A stretch of DNA of 64,000 bases, from assembly GCA_027050775.1 (NCBI GenBank), contig JALUBH010000020.1, positions 1 to 64,000 on the forward strand, written 5' to 3'. Under the pieces are notes generated by a model that saw only the letters and a program-made list of their open reading frames with translations, did not search any database and was not told the DNA's origin. The DNA comes from Campylobacteraceae bacterium (GTDB lineage Bacteria; Campylobacterota; Campylobacteria; Campylobacterales; Sulfurospirillaceae). Position numbers and translations under genes: made by a program. Shown in pieces: positions 37,138-46,318 of this stretch; the stretch's first letter is position 1; each line of letters opens with the position of its first letter.

Positions 37138-38385
37138 ATGAGCATATTAAAAGATATAGACCCAATAATTTATGATTTAACACAAAAAGAGTTACGAAGA
37201 CAAACTGACCATCTAGAGATGATAGCAAGTGAAAATTTTACATATCCTGCAGTTATGGAAGCTATGGGAAGTGTTTTTACAAACAAATATGCCGAAGGTT
37301 ACCCAAACAAAAGGTATTATGGCGGTTGCGAGTTTGCCGACAAAGTTGAACAATTAGCGATTGATAGGGCTTGCGAACTGTTTGGATGCAAGTTTGCAAA
37401 TGTCCAACCGAACTCTGGTTCTCAGGCAAACCAAGGCGTATATCAGGCTCTTTTAAAACCTTACGATAAGCTTTTGGGTATGGATTTAAGTCAGGGTGGA
37501 CATCTTACACATGGTTCAAAAGTAAGCAGTTCAGGAAAAACATACTCGAGTTTCTTTTATGGCGTAGATGAAAACGGTAGAATCGATTATGAAAAAGTAG
37601 AACAAATCGCAAAGATAGTAAAACCGAAGATAATAGTTTGCGGAGCTAGTGCTTATCCGAGGGTGATTGATTTTGAAAAATTTAGAGCTATAGCAGATAG
37701 CGTAGGAGCATACCTATTTGCCGACATAGCCCATATCGCAGGACTTGTGGCTGCAGGTGAACACCCTAGTCCTTTTCCTCATTGTCATGTAGTCACTACC
37801 ACGACTCATAAAACACTAAGAGGCCCTAGAGGCGGACTTATAATGACAAACGATGAAGATATTGCAAAAAAAATCAACAGTGCTATATTTCCCGGTATTC
37901 AAGGTGGACCACTTGTGCATGTAATCGCTGCAAAAGCTGTTGGATTTTCCTATAACCTGAAACCGGAATGGAAAGAGTATGCAAAAAATGTAAAAGCAAA
38001 TATGAAAGTTTTAGCCGCCATTCTTCTCAAAAGAGGATATGATGTGGTGAGTGGAGGAACTGACAATCATCTCATTCTCGTATCTTTTTTAAATAAAAGT
38101 TTCAGTGGAAAAGAAGCTGATATCGCACTTGGAAATGCCGGTATAACAGTAAATAAAAATACAGTTCCGGGAGAGACAAGAAGTCCTTTTGTAACAAGCG
38201 GAGTAAGAATAGGAAGTGCAGCCTTAAGCGCTAGAGGAATGGGCACAAACGAATTTAAAATTATAGCAAATAAGATAGCTGATGTATTGGACAATATAGA
38301 AGATTTGGAATTGCAAAAAGAGATAAAAGCACAGATGAAAGAGCTAGCTAGTAATTTTATAATTTATGACAGACCAACTTACTAG
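37138..38385 (+). CDS. glyA: Serine hydroxymethyltransferase
   Basis: A 415-residue PLP enzyme that interconverts serine and glycine and charges tetrahydrofolate. Landmarks are [36 protein letters not shown], the PLP-lysine segment [16 protein letters not shown], and [16 protein letters not shown]. The usual length is about 415. AAAGGATGATGAG precedes the ATG. It is in the conserved lysS-glyA-DUF1882 group. Confidence 0.97.
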   Translation: MSILKDIDPIIYDLTQKELRRQTDHLEMIASENFTYPAVMEAMGSVFTNKYAEGYPNKRYYGGCEFADKVEQLAIDRACELFGCKFANVQPNSGSQANQGVYQALLKPYDKLLGMDLSQGGHLTHGSKVSSSGKTYSSFFYGVDENGRIDYEKVEQIAKIVKPKIIVCGASAYPRVIDFEKFRAIADSVGAYLFADIAHIAGLVAAGEHPSPFPHCHVVTTTTHKTLRGPRGGLIMTNDEDIAKKINSAIFPGIQGGPLVHVIAAKAVGFSYNLKPEWKEYAKNVKANMKVLAAILLKRGYDVVSGGTDNHLILVSFLNKSFSGKEADIALGNAGITVNKNTVPGETRSPFVTSGVRIGSAALSARGMGTNEFKIIANKIADVLDNIEDLELQKEIKAQMKELASNFIIYDRPTY

Positions 38386-38393
38386 GAGTTGTT

Positions 38394-38936
38394 ATGTACA
38401 ATATTGATACAACTTTGATAAAGATTGACACTTCTCACTATTGGATAAAAAGAGATAAAATAGTGCAAAAAATTTCTCATAACGGTAGAACTTTTTTTGA
38501 TAAATTTGAGAGAGTTGATGAAAAATTAACAAACCAAATAGTAAAAGAACATCTTTCGGGCAATATTACTGTTGCTCACTCTTTGATAAATAAATCTAAC
38601 AAAGTTGAAAATATTGTTATAGATTATAATGGTAGAAATACTCAAAGATTTTGGCATAGGGCACAGTTATTGCTTAGAGAAGAGGGGTACATAAATTTCA
38701 CTGCTTATGAGAGCAAAACTCCAGGTCATCTTCACCTTTATATTCATAAAGGTCATACGACTTTTCAGGAGGGTTGTCAAATAGCAAAACTGATTTCTAT
38801 GAAACTGGCACAGAAAATGCCAAGAGAGTGGAAAATGTTTCCAAATACTGATATGCCGAGGGAGTTTAATATATTAACACTTCCATATAAGGTATATAAC
38901 AAAGAGAGAGGCGCATCTTGGTCCAAACATATGTAG
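38394..38936 (+). CDS. DUF1882 protein
   Basis: A 180-residue soluble protein found downstream of glyA throughout Campylobacterota. It is rich in His, Lys and aromatic residues (HYWIKRDKIVQKISHNGRTFFDKF; RFWHRAQLLLREEGYINFTAYESKTPGHLHLYIHKGHT; EWKMFPNTDMPREFNILTLPYKVY). The segment with RAQLLLREEG and HLHLYIHKGHT is reminiscent of archaeo-eukaryotic-primase-like folds, but I would not assign that. Function unknown. GGAG SD, 8 bases after glyA. Confidence 0.82.
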   Translation: MYNIDTTLIKIDTSHYWIKRDKIVQKISHNGRTFFDKFERVDEKLTNQIVKEHLSGNITVAHSLINKSNKVENIVIDYNGRNTQRFWHRAQLLLREEGYINFTAYESKTPGHLHLYIHKGHTTFQEGCQIAKLISMKLAQKMPREWKMFPNTDMPREFNILTLPYKVYNKERGASWSKHM

Positions 38937-38954
38937 GCTTTAAAGGAGTACGAA

Positions 38955-39668
38955 GTGGAAAATAAAAATGAATTAAGCGATATTGTTTTAGAAAAAGATG
39001 ATGGGAAAATCCTAAAAGCAAAAAGAGTGCTAATAATCATAGCCATACTAATAATACTATTTTTGGCTGTGATTTTATCTATGAAACTTTTCAATGGTAC
39101 AGACAATAGCAAAACTCCAAATTTAATACTACCTCCTGCACCAACCGCTAGCGTAAAAAATATACAAAAAGATGAAGAACTTTTCAAACAAGTACCAATC
39201 ATAGAAGAGAATAATACTAAAAAAGATAATTTCGAAAATATTGTCAAAAACCTAAAAAATAAAGAAACAAAAGCACAACAACTAGAAACTAAAAAGGCAA
39301 ACAAAACTGCTATGGCCACAAATGAAACTCAAGTTCAACCTGTTGTAAAGCCGATTGTAAAAGCAAAAGTTGCACAAATTAAACCGAAGAAAAAAGAGAA
39401 CAAAACAACAAAAACCCAAAAAGTATTTGCAAAGAAAGGTACATATATACAAGTAGGCGCCACATCAAAACATAGCCCTGATAAAACTTTTCTAAAGAAG
39501 ATTTCTGCTCAAAAGCTTGATTATAGACTGCTTCCAATCACCATAAAAGGCAAAAAAATTACCAAAATTTTAGTCGGTCCTTTTAATAGTCGTAAAATTG
39601 CAAAAGAAAATTTGTCAAAAGTCAAAAAACACTTGAATAAAAATGCCTTTATTTATATTGTAAGGTAG
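38955..39668 (+). CDS. SPOR-domain envelope protein
   Basis: 237 residues from a GTG start (AAAGGAG SD). A short cytoplasmic N-terminus is followed by one membrane helix (about 25-45, VLIIIAILIILFLAVILSM), a Lys/Thr-rich periplasmic linker, and a C-terminal SPOR domain (GTYIQVGATSKHSPDKTFLKKISAQKLDYRLLPITIKGKKITKILVGPFNSRKIAKENLSKV). Family knowledge: SPOR domains bind peptidoglycan strands lacking stem peptides, typically at division sites. The order glyA-DUF1882-SPOR matches C. jejuni. Confidence 0.9.
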   Translation: MENKNELSDIVLEKDDGKILKAKRVLIIIAILIILFLAVILSMKLFNGTDNSKTPNLILPPAPTASVKNIQKDEELFKQVPIIEENNTKKDNFENIVKNLKNKETKAQQLETKKANKTAMATNETQVQPVVKPIVKAKVAQIKPKKKENKTTKTQKVFAKKGTYIQVGATSKHSPDKTFLKKISAQKLDYRLLPITIKGKKITKILVGPFNSRKIAKENLSKVKKHLNKNAFIYIVR

Positions 39669-39676
39669 GAATTGAT

Positions 39677-41086
39677 TTGTATTTTAAAACTCTTTTGTTT
39701 GATCAATTGACCCCAATTACAATATTTAAAAAATTGCAAGAAAATTTTAAAAATGAGCTCTCTTTCCTCTTTGAAAGTGCAATCAACTCTGAAGAGGGTA
39801 ACTTTAGTTTTCTTTTTATCGGTGCTAGAGAAGAAATTATCCATAAAGACTTGCAGAGTTTTCATATTGATGAACTAGGAGATAGAAAAAAAGTAGATGG
39901 CAATCCTTTTGATTTCCTAAAAAAAAGATATAGAGATATCAACACAGACAGATACAAAAAAATAACCAAACAATTGAACATAGGCTTCGCAGATGGCTTT
40001 GTGGGTTATGTGGGTTATGACTGCGTAAAAACATTTGAACCTGTATTGCAAAAACATATGAATCACCTCAAAGATGAACTAGACATACCGGATTTGCATC
40101 TTATAAGACCAAAATTGATTTGTGCATTTTCACATAAATCGAACACTTTAACATTGCTAACTTTTATGCCTGAATTTGGGGGAAAATTAGATCAAATTAT
40201 AAATCTTTTAAAAGAGCCCCACATAGATATGCCTATAATCAAAAGCGACATAAATAGTGCTAAAGGAGAGTTCGCTTTTTCAAAAGACAAATTTTTTGAA
40301 ATGGTAAAAAAATCCAAAGATATGATAAGAAGTGGCGATGTTTTTCAAATCCTGATGTCTAACAGATATGTGAAATATGCTAAGATAGACAGACTTAGTT
40401 TTTATAGAATCTTAAGAAATAAAAATCCCTCCCCATACATGTTTAATTTAAACTATGGAAATTTTTCTATCATAGGCAGTTCTCCTGAAGTAATGGTCGG
40501 CCTAAAAAACAACCACATAACACTCAGACCCATAGCCGGTACAAGAAAAAGAGGTGAGGATTTTGACAAAGATTTAAAACTTGCACAAGACCTTTTAAAT
40601 GACGAAAAAGAGAGAGCCGAACACCTGATGCTTGTAGATTTAGGCAGAAATGATGTAGGCAAAGTTGCTAGCATAGGAAGCGTCAAAGTAAAAGAGATGA
40701 TGAGAGTCGAAAGATACTCACATGTGATGCACTTAGTGACAGACATAGAAGCTATACTAGATAAAAAATACGATATGTTTGACCTCTTCTCTGCCACTTT
40801 TACAGCTGGCACCATGACAGGAACCCCTAAAATAAGAGCCATGGAGCTCATAAGCGAATTTGAGGAACTCAAAAGAAGCTTTTATAGCGGGGCGGTCGGA
40901 TACTTTGGATTTGACGGAAATATGGACAGCGCAATTTTGATAAGAACTGCTTATTTAGACGATGAAAAAATTATTTTTCAAGCAGGTGCAGGTATAGTAG
41001 CCGACAGTACGGCAGAATATGAGTATCAAGAAGTCACAAACAAATTGGCTGCAATGACAAGTTCACTTGATGACTTAAAGGCATAA
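39677..41086 (+). CDS. trpE: Anthranilate synthase component I
   Basis: 469 residues from a TTG start (39677, after GTAGGAAT). The chorismate-binding domain is typical: GDVFQILMSNRYVK, SPEVMVGLKNNHITLRPIAGTRKRG, EKERAEHLMLVDLGRNDVGKVA, TFTAGTMTGTPKIRAMELI and FQAGAGIVADSTAEYEYQE. It makes anthranilate with glutamine from TrpG. It is not next to other trp genes. An aminodeoxychorismate synthase (PabB) reading is possible, but LRPIAGTRKRG favours TrpE. Its TAA lies just before the unusual aroE start. Confidence 0.9.
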   Translation: MYFKTLLFDQLTPITIFKKLQENFKNELSFLFESAINSEEGNFSFLFIGAREEIIHKDLQSFHIDELGDRKKVDGNPFDFLKKRYRDINTDRYKKITKQLNIGFADGFVGYVGYDCVKTFEPVLQKHMNHLKDELDIPDLHLIRPKLICAFSHKSNTLTLLTFMPEFGGKLDQIINLLKEPHIDMPIIKSDINSAKGEFAFSKDKFFEMVKKSKDMIRSGDVFQILMSNRYVKYAKIDRLSFYRILRNKNPSPYMFNLNYGNFSIIGSSPEVMVGLKNNHITLRPIAGTRKRGEDFDKDLKLAQDLLNDEKERAEHLMLVDLGRNDVGKVASIGSVKVKEMMRVERYSHVMHLVTDIEAILDKKYDMFDLFSATFTAGTMTGTPKIRAMELISEFEELKRSFYSGAVGYFGFDGNMDSAILIRTAYLDDEKIIFQAGAGIVADSTAEYEYQEVTNKLAAMTSSLDDLKA

Positions 41087-41088
41087 AA

Positions 41089-41880
41089 ATCAAACTATTT
41101 ACTATATTTGGCAATCCAGTATCTCACTCTATATCGCCACTTCTGCATAACAGCGCCATCAATAATCTAAATTTGAATGCCTGCTATACAAGAGAACTAT
41201 TAGATGACGGTAGCAAAATAATAGAAAAATTTAAAAATTTAAAACTAGACGGTGCAAATGTAACAGTCCCTCACAAAGAGCACGCTTTTAAGCTTTGCGA
41301 CGAAGCAAAAAGTATATCTGAAAAAATTGGAGCTGTAAACACACTAGTTAAAGACGGTAGCAAAATAGTTGGTTACAACACAGATGCTCCCGGTTTTTAT
41401 AAATCCATACAATCTTTTACAGACATAAACAATGCTCTTATCTTGGGGGCAGGAGGAACAGCAAAAGCAATAGCCTTTATTTTAAACGACAAAGGTATCA
41501 AAACTTCAATACTCAACAGATCAAATCAAAGGTTGAAATTCTTTGAAGAGAGTGGTTTTGAAGCTTTCACTTGGAAAGATTTTAAGATTAAAAAATTTGA
41601 TCTGATTATCAATACTACTCCGGCGGGATTGAAAGATGAAAATCTACCTCTACATGTAGAGACTCTTGGGGGCCTTATGAGTCAGTCAAAATATGCTTTT
41701 GATGTTATTTATGGTAGAATCACACCTTTTATAAAAATGGCTAAAAAACATTCACTGATTTATAAAGATGGCTCCGACATGCTTCTGTTTCAAGCTGTTT
41801 TAGCTTTTAACCTTTTCTATAATAACAAATTTAAGTTTGAAGATATAGAAAAATATATGAGATATGCAACCGTTTTATAA
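41089..41880 (+). CDS. aroE: Shikimate dehydrogenase with apparent ATC start codon
   Basis: About 263 residues if read from the ATC at 41089. The essential N-terminal motif IKLFTIFGNPVSHSISPLLHNS is encoded in frame from there, but no ATG, GTG or TTG precedes it before an in-frame stop at 41071. The first conventional start (TTG 41173) would remove the substrate-binding SxS. AAAGG stands 7 bases before the ATC; ATA 41083 is the other candidate. Other motifs are DGANVTVPHKE (catalytic Lys), YNTDAPGF, and NADP-binding ILGAGGTAKAIAF. It reduces dehydroshikimate. The gene looks intact, so initiation is at a rare codon or the base is a sequencing error. Confidence 0.85.
   Translation: MKLFTIFGNPVSHSISPLLHNSAINNLNLNACYTRELLDDGSKIIEKFKNLKLDGANVTVPHKEHAFKLCDEAKSISEKIGAVNTLVKDGSKIVGYNTDAPGFYKSIQSFTDINNALILGAGGTAKAIAFILNDKGIKTSILNRSNQRLKFFEESGFEAFTWKDFKIKKFDLIINTTPAGLKDENLPLHVETLGGLMSQSKYAFDVIYGRITPFIKMAKKHSLIYKDGSDMLLFQAVLAFNLFYNNKFKFEDIEKYMRYATVL
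41648..41661. repeat. Perfect copy of iterated palindrome CTCTACATGTAGAG (in aroE)
   Basis: One of three perfect 14-bp copies. Shorter or imperfect copies occur at 14593-14603, 16165-16176, 22505-22515, 35994-36002, 49053-49061, 60950-60960, 61249-61258 and 63263-63273. Confidence 0.8.
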
Positions 41881-41895
41881 TATTTTCAGTACATT

Positions 41896-41901
41896 TACAA
41901 T
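41896..41901 (+). promoter_or_regulatory. -10 box of the TRAP transporter operon
   Basis: ATTTACAATAAAATAG in the 56-base gap after aroE. TACAAT is a good -10 element 35 bases before the dctP ATG, which has its own AAAGGA. Confidence 0.45.
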
Positions 41902-41936
41902 AAAATAGAAATCAAAATTTAACTTAAAGGAAAAAT

Positions 41937-43004
41937 ATGAAAAATATTTTTAAGCTAGTATTGATTGTTAGCACAATTTTACTGTTCTCTAGTAATGCTT
42001 TTGCAAAAAGAGTTCACTGGCGACTTGCTATGAGTTGGCCAAGTACCATGACTCCACTTGCAAGCCCACCTATAAAATTGGCAAAACTAGTAAAAAAAAT
42101 GACAAATGGAAAATTTATAATTAAAGTTGAAGGTGCTGAAAAAACAAAATCAGCTCTTGGCGTATTTGATATGGTTAGAGGTGGAGCATATCAAATGGGT
42201 CATACAGGCTCTTACTACTATATAGGAAAAGATCCAAATACCGTATGGTTTACTACAGTTCCTTGGGGCATGACTAAAGCTGAACAAGATGCTTGGTACT
42301 ACTATGGAAATGGAATGAAATATATGGAAAAAGTATATGGTAAGTACGGCATGCTAGCATTTCCTGGTGGAAATACAGGTGTTCAAATGGGTGGCTGGTT
42401 CAGAAAAAAGATCAACACTGTCAATGATTTAAAAGGTCTCAAGATGAGAATCCCTGGATTTGCAGGTAAAGTTATGGCAAAACTTGGTGTTAATGTTGTA
42501 AATATCCCAGGAGGAGAGCTTTATACTTCACTTGATAGAGGTACCATTGATGCACTTGAGTGGGTTGGACCGGGAATGGATATAAAAATGGGCTTCTATA
42601 AAGTTGCACCATACTACTATACAGGATGGCATGAGCCGGCAAGTGAAATGACTTTCTTAATCAATAAAAAAGCATATAACAAGCTTCCTGAGAACTACAA
42701 AGTTATACTAAAGACTGCTATGAAGGCAGTAAGTGCTGACATGTTTATGGAAAATTTTGCCGAGAGTGCAACTGCTTGGGCAAAGATGAAAAAAGAGTAT
42801 CCTAGCATCAAAGTTGAAACTTTTCCAAAGCCTGTCCTGAAAGCTATGAAAAAAGCAACTGACGAAGTTATGGAAAGTTACGCAAAGAAAAATCCTCTCT
42901 TTAAAGAAATTTGGAATGACCAAAAAGCTTTTATGTCAAAAGCTAGAAAATGGTCTTATATGTCAAGGTATTACTACCTAAAAGCTTCAAAAGAAGTACA
43001 ATAA
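41937..43004 (+). CDS. dctP: TRAP transporter substrate-binding protein (TakP-like)
   Basis: 355 residues with a signal peptide (MKNIFKLVLIVSTILLFSSNAFA, then KR). The DctP fold is evident: WRLAMSWPSTMTPLASPPIKLAKLVKKMTNGKF, NDLKGLKMRIPGFAGKVMAKLGV, LYTSLDRGTIDALEWVGPGMDIKMGFYKVAPYYYTGWHEPASEM. The EWVGP and GWHEP segments resemble the TakP/SmoM group (2-oxo acids, possibly as Ca salts), but the ligand is only a guess. It binds substrate in the periplasm for DctQM. A hairpin separates it from dctQ, which could favour its higher expression. Confidence 0.93.
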   Translation: MKNIFKLVLIVSTILLFSSNAFAKRVHWRLAMSWPSTMTPLASPPIKLAKLVKKMTNGKFIIKVEGAEKTKSALGVFDMVRGGAYQMGHTGSYYYIGKDPNTVWFTTVPWGMTKAEQDAWYYYGNGMKYMEKVYGKYGMLAFPGGNTGVQMGGWFRKKINTVNDLKGLKMRIPGFAGKVMAKLGVNVVNIPGGELYTSLDRGTIDALEWVGPGMDIKMGFYKVAPYYYTGWHEPASEMTFLINKKAYNKLPENYKVILKTAMKAVSADMFMENFAESATAWAKMKKEYPSIKVETFPKPVLKAMKKATDEVMESYAKKNPLFKEIWNDQKAFMSKARKWSYMSRYYYLKASKEVQ

Positions 43005-43009
43005 AACTT

Positions 43010-43037
43010 TTTTGACCGGTTTAATAGCCGGTCAAAA
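43010..43037 (+). promoter_or_regulatory. Intergenic hairpin between dctP and dctQ
   Basis: TTTTGACCGG, 8-base loop, CCGGTCAAAA: a perfect 10-bp stem six bases after the dctP stop. No U run follows it on the plus strand, so it is probably an mRNA-stability or partial-termination element that lets dctP exceed dctQM. Confidence 0.5.
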
Positions 43038-43056
43038 CCTCTTAGAAAGAAAATAG

Positions 43057-43596
43057 ATGCTTATAAAAATCGAACAAAAATTCAATAAATTTATGGATTA
43101 CATGGGAAATGTTCTTGTTGTGGTTCTGCTGTTAATGATATTAAATGTCTTTTATGATGTTTTGATGAGATACCTCTTCCACGATAGTTCAATCGCTATG
43201 CAGGAGATGGAGTGGCACCTTTTTGCCTTGATTATTCTTTTTGGAACATCATATTCGCTAAAAGAGAACGCACATGTCAGAGTTGACTTCTTGTATGACA
43301 AATTTAGTGAAAAAACAAAAGCTATCATAAATATAGTCGGAACTCTTGTATTTCTTCTCCCATTTACCACACTTATTATTTATGGATCTTACGCCTTTGT
43401 CATGGATTCATATAGCGTAAGTGAAACTTCCGGAGATCCCGGAGGACTAAAGTATCTGTGGCTTATAAAAGCCGCGATTCCCGTGTCGTTCATTATACTG
43501 TTTCTAGAGGGAATCAACTACATAATTAAAAATATAAATATCTATAGAGGCATAGAAAAAGCCAAAAAGAATGATCCTCAAGGAGCACTGTCGTGA
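43057..43596 (+). CDS. dctQ: TRAP transporter small permease
   Basis: 179 residues with four membrane helices (VLVVVLLLMILNVFYDVLMRYLF; WHLFALIILFGTSYSL; IINIVGTLVFLLPFTTLIIYGSYAFV; WLIKAAIPVSFIILFLEGINYII). The DctQ pattern QEMEWHLFALIILFGTSYSLKENAHVRVDFLY is clear. It stabilises the large permease. Its TGA overlaps the GTG of dctM (GTGA). Confidence 0.94.
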   Translation: MLIKIEQKFNKFMDYMGNVLVVVLLLMILNVFYDVLMRYLFHDSSIAMQEMEWHLFALIILFGTSYSLKENAHVRVDFLYDKFSEKTKAIINIVGTLVFLLPFTTLIIYGSYAFVMDSYSVSETSGDPGGLKYLWLIKAAIPVSFIILFLEGINYIIKNINIYRGIEKAKKNDPQGALS

Positions 43597-44930
43597 TAGG
43601 TCTTATTATGTTTGTAGCCGCTCTGGTACTGCTAGTAGTCGGCTATCCTGTTGCGTTTACTTTTGGTGCGGTATCTATGTTTTTCGGAGCTCTATCCGCA
43701 TTTTTTCAAGTTATTCCCGATGGCGGCACGATGAATGACTTTGTAAATGAATTTTTACAGATGTTCTCCATGATGCCATTTCGTATATTTTCTATAATGA
43801 CAAACAAAATTCTCATGGCGGTACCTCTGTTTATCTTCATGGGTATAGTTTTACAAAAATCAGAACTAGCAACTAGACTTTTGGAGTCTATGGGTGTACT
43901 TTTTGGCAGAGTCAGAGGTGGTTTGGCCGTAAGCACTGTCTTAATAGGTGCACTTTTAGCTGCATCAACCGGTGTTGTAGGTGCTAGTGTTGTTGCCATG
44001 GGTGTGATTTCACTACCCGTTATGCTAAAATACGGATACTCGAAGAAGTTGAGTACAGGAACAATTTGTGCAGCTGGAACACTTGGGCAAATCATCCCGC
44101 CATCTATCGTTTTAATCGTACTTGGAGATGTTTTTCAACTTCCTGTTGGAGATCTCTTTAAATTCGCATTTTTTCCGGGTCTTACACTTGTTGCTGCTTA
44201 TATCATTTATATATTGATTATCGCTTTTTTAGATAAAGATGTTGCACCGGCGATTGAGCTAGACCTCACTATGACAAAAAAACAAAATATAACAAAAGCA
44301 CTAATCGCAATCATACCGCCATTGGTCTTAATCATCTTAGTTTTAGGCTCCATATTTGTAGGAATTGCAACTCCTACAGAATCAGCATCTGTAGGCTCAG
44401 TCGGAGCGTTATTGCTGGCTGCAGGCTATAGACAACTGGATATCAAGATGGTAAGAGAGGCTTCTATCGGAACTATCAAGATCACTGCCATGGTTTTTGC
44501 TATTTTGATAGGCGCAACCGCTTTTTCTATGGTTTTTGTATATAGTGGAGCCGATGATATAACTGCAAATTTTATGACTCATCTTCCCGGTGACAAGTGG
44601 GGCTTTTTGGCTCTATCTATGCTTGCGGTTATGTTTCTGGGATTTTTTATAGATTTTATTGAAATTTCATATATAGTTCTTCCTATCATACTACCTATAG
44701 CTCATACTATAGGCTTGGATCCTCTTTGGTTTGCTATACTGATGGCACTAAACCTTCAGACATCATTCCTTACACCGCCATTTGGTTTTTCACTCTTTTA
44801 CCTAAAGGGTGTCGCACCTCCTAGCGTACAGACAACAGATATATATAAAGGCGTAGTGCCTTTTATTATCATACAGGTATTAGTATTGTTGTCTGTTATA
44901 TTTTTCCCACACTTTTATGGATTTAAATAA
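43593..44930 (+). CDS. dctM: TRAP transporter large permease
   Basis: 445 residues from a GTG start, with about 12 hydrophobic helices. DctM signatures: YPVAFTFGAVSMFFGALSAF, RGGLAVSTVLIGALLAASTGVVGASVVAMGVISLPVML, GTICAAGTLGQIIPPSIVLIVLGDV, and IATPTESASVGSVGALLLA, the usual Ser/Thr-rich re-entrant site. It forms the Na+-coupled channel with DctQ. Its stop TAA shares a base with the der ATG (TAATG). Confidence 0.95.
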   Translation: MIGLIMFVAALVLLVVGYPVAFTFGAVSMFFGALSAFFQVIPDGGTMNDFVNEFLQMFSMMPFRIFSIMTNKILMAVPLFIFMGIVLQKSELATRLLESMGVLFGRVRGGLAVSTVLIGALLAASTGVVGASVVAMGVISLPVMLKYGYSKKLSTGTICAAGTLGQIIPPSIVLIVLGDVFQLPVGDLFKFAFFPGLTLVAAYIIYILIIAFLDKDVAPAIELDLTMTKKQNITKALIAIIPPLVLIILVLGSIFVGIATPTESASVGSVGALLLAAGYRQLDIKMVREASIGTIKITAMVFAILIGATAFSMVFVYSGADDITANFMTHLPGDKWGFLALSMLAVMFLGFFIDFIEISYIVLPIILPIAHTIGLDPLWFAILMALNLQTSFLTPPFGFSLFYLKGVAPPSVQTTDIYKGVVPFIIIQVLVLLSVIFFPHFYGFK

Positions 44931-46318
44931 TGATCAAAACTATAGCAATAATAGGCAAACCAAATGTCGGCAAAAGTTCCCTGTTTAACAGGATAGCAAA
45001 ACAAAGAATCGCCATAACATCTGATTTTAGCGGTACAACAAGAGATGTAAAAACTCATGAAGTTGAGATATTTGAAAAGCCATGTAAAATCTTAGATACG
45101 GGCGGTTTGGATGACAAAGACGAACTTTTTAAAAATATAAGGGTAAAATCACTAGAAACTGGAGACAGAGCAGATATTATAGTCATGATGATTGATGGAA
45201 AGATGCCACCTGATGATGAAGATAAAAAGATATACTATTCACTGCAGTCTCAAAACAAACCGATCGCGTTAGTAATTAACAAGATAGACAATGATAAAGA
45301 GATGCAAAGAGCTTGGGAATTTACTGAATTTGGCGCTCAAAATGTATTTCCAATATCCGTTTCACATAATCGTGGTGTTACAAAGCTTTTAGAATGGATA
45401 TCTTCAAATTTACCGGAAAATCAAACCAAAATTGTTATACAAGAGGATGATAATGAGTTTGATTTGGATGATTTTTCGGAAAAAGAGCCTGTTTTAAAAG
45501 AGATAGACAAAGAAGAGACAAATGAGATAAATGTTGCTATCATAGGCAGAGTAAATGTTGGTAAAAGCTCGCTTTTAAACTCCCTTGTAGGTGAAGAAAG
45601 AGCAGTTGTAAGCTCAATTGCCGGCACAACAATAGACCCTGTGGACGAAAATATAACATACAAAGATAAAATCATCAATTTTGTTGATACGGCAGGGGTG
45701 AGAAGAAGAAGCAAAATTGAAGGTATAGAAAAATACGCTCTTATGCGTACAAATGCCATGCTAGAAAATGCAGATATTGCTCTTTTGGTGCTTGACTCAA
45801 GCGAGCCTTTCAAAGAATTAGATGAAAAAATAGCAAACTTGGCAGACAAAAATTCACTCGGAGTCATCATAGTATTAAATAAATGGGACAAAAGATTAGA
45901 GAGCTACGAAGAGAGCATAGACGAGATAAGAGACAGATTCAAGTTTTTAGCCTTTGCTCCCATTGTAACAGTCTCCGCACTCTCAAAACAAAGAGTACAT
46001 AAAATAAAAGATTTAATATTAAGTGTTTATGAAAATTACAAAAGAAGAATACCTACTTCAAAGCTCAATGAATTAATAAAAAAAGCAACTATTAGACACC
46101 AACTTCCTGCAGATAAAACAAAAAGAATCAAGATATATTTTGCTACCCAATATGACATAAAACCTCCAAAAATTGCACTTGTAATGAATAAACCAAAAGC
46201 TTTGCATTTTAGTTACAAAAGGTATCTCTTAAATCAACTAAGAGAAGAGTTCCTTTTAGAGGGCACCCCTGTGCTTCTATACCCTAGGGCAAAAGGCGAA
46301 AAGGACGAAGATCAGTGA
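44930..46318 (+). CDS. der: Ribosome-assembly GTPase Der (EngA)
   Basis: 462 residues with two tandem G domains. G1: IIGKPNVGKSSLFNRIA, DTGGLDD, NKID. G2: IIGRVNVGKSSLLNSLVG, DTAGVRRR, NKWD. An acidic linker lies between them (about 165-198), and a C-terminal KH-like domain follows (KTKRIKIYFATQYDIKPPKIALVMNKP). Essential for 50S maturation. It begins the der-aroK-trpS-serS-pflB run that is conserved with C. jejuni. Confidence 0.97.
   Translation: MIKTIAIIGKPNVGKSSLFNRIAKQRIAITSDFSGTTRDVKTHEVEIFEKPCKILDTGGLDDKDELFKNIRVKSLETGDRADIIVMMIDGKMPPDDEDKKIYYSLQSQNKPIALVINKIDNDKEMQRAWEFTEFGAQNVFPISVSHNRGVTKLLEWISSNLPENQTKIVIQEDDNEFDLDDFSEKEPVLKEIDKEETNEINVAIIGRVNVGKSSLLNSLVGEERAVVSSIAGTTIDPVDENITYKDKIINFVDTAGVRRRSKIEGIEKYALMRTNAMLENADIALLVLDSSEPFKELDEKIANLADKNSLGVIIVLNKWDKRLESYEESIDEIRDRFKFLAFAPIVTVSALSKQRVHKIKDLILSVYENYKRRIPTSKLNELIKKATIRHQLPADKTKRIKIYFATQYDIKPPKIALVMNKPKALHFSYKRYLLNQLREEFLLEGTPVLLYPRAKGEKDEDQ

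Noticed and set aside
41173-41880. AroE starting at TTG 41173
   Set aside because: It removes the NPVSHSISPLLHN substrate-binding motif, which is encoded in frame just upstream. No SD precedes this TTG.
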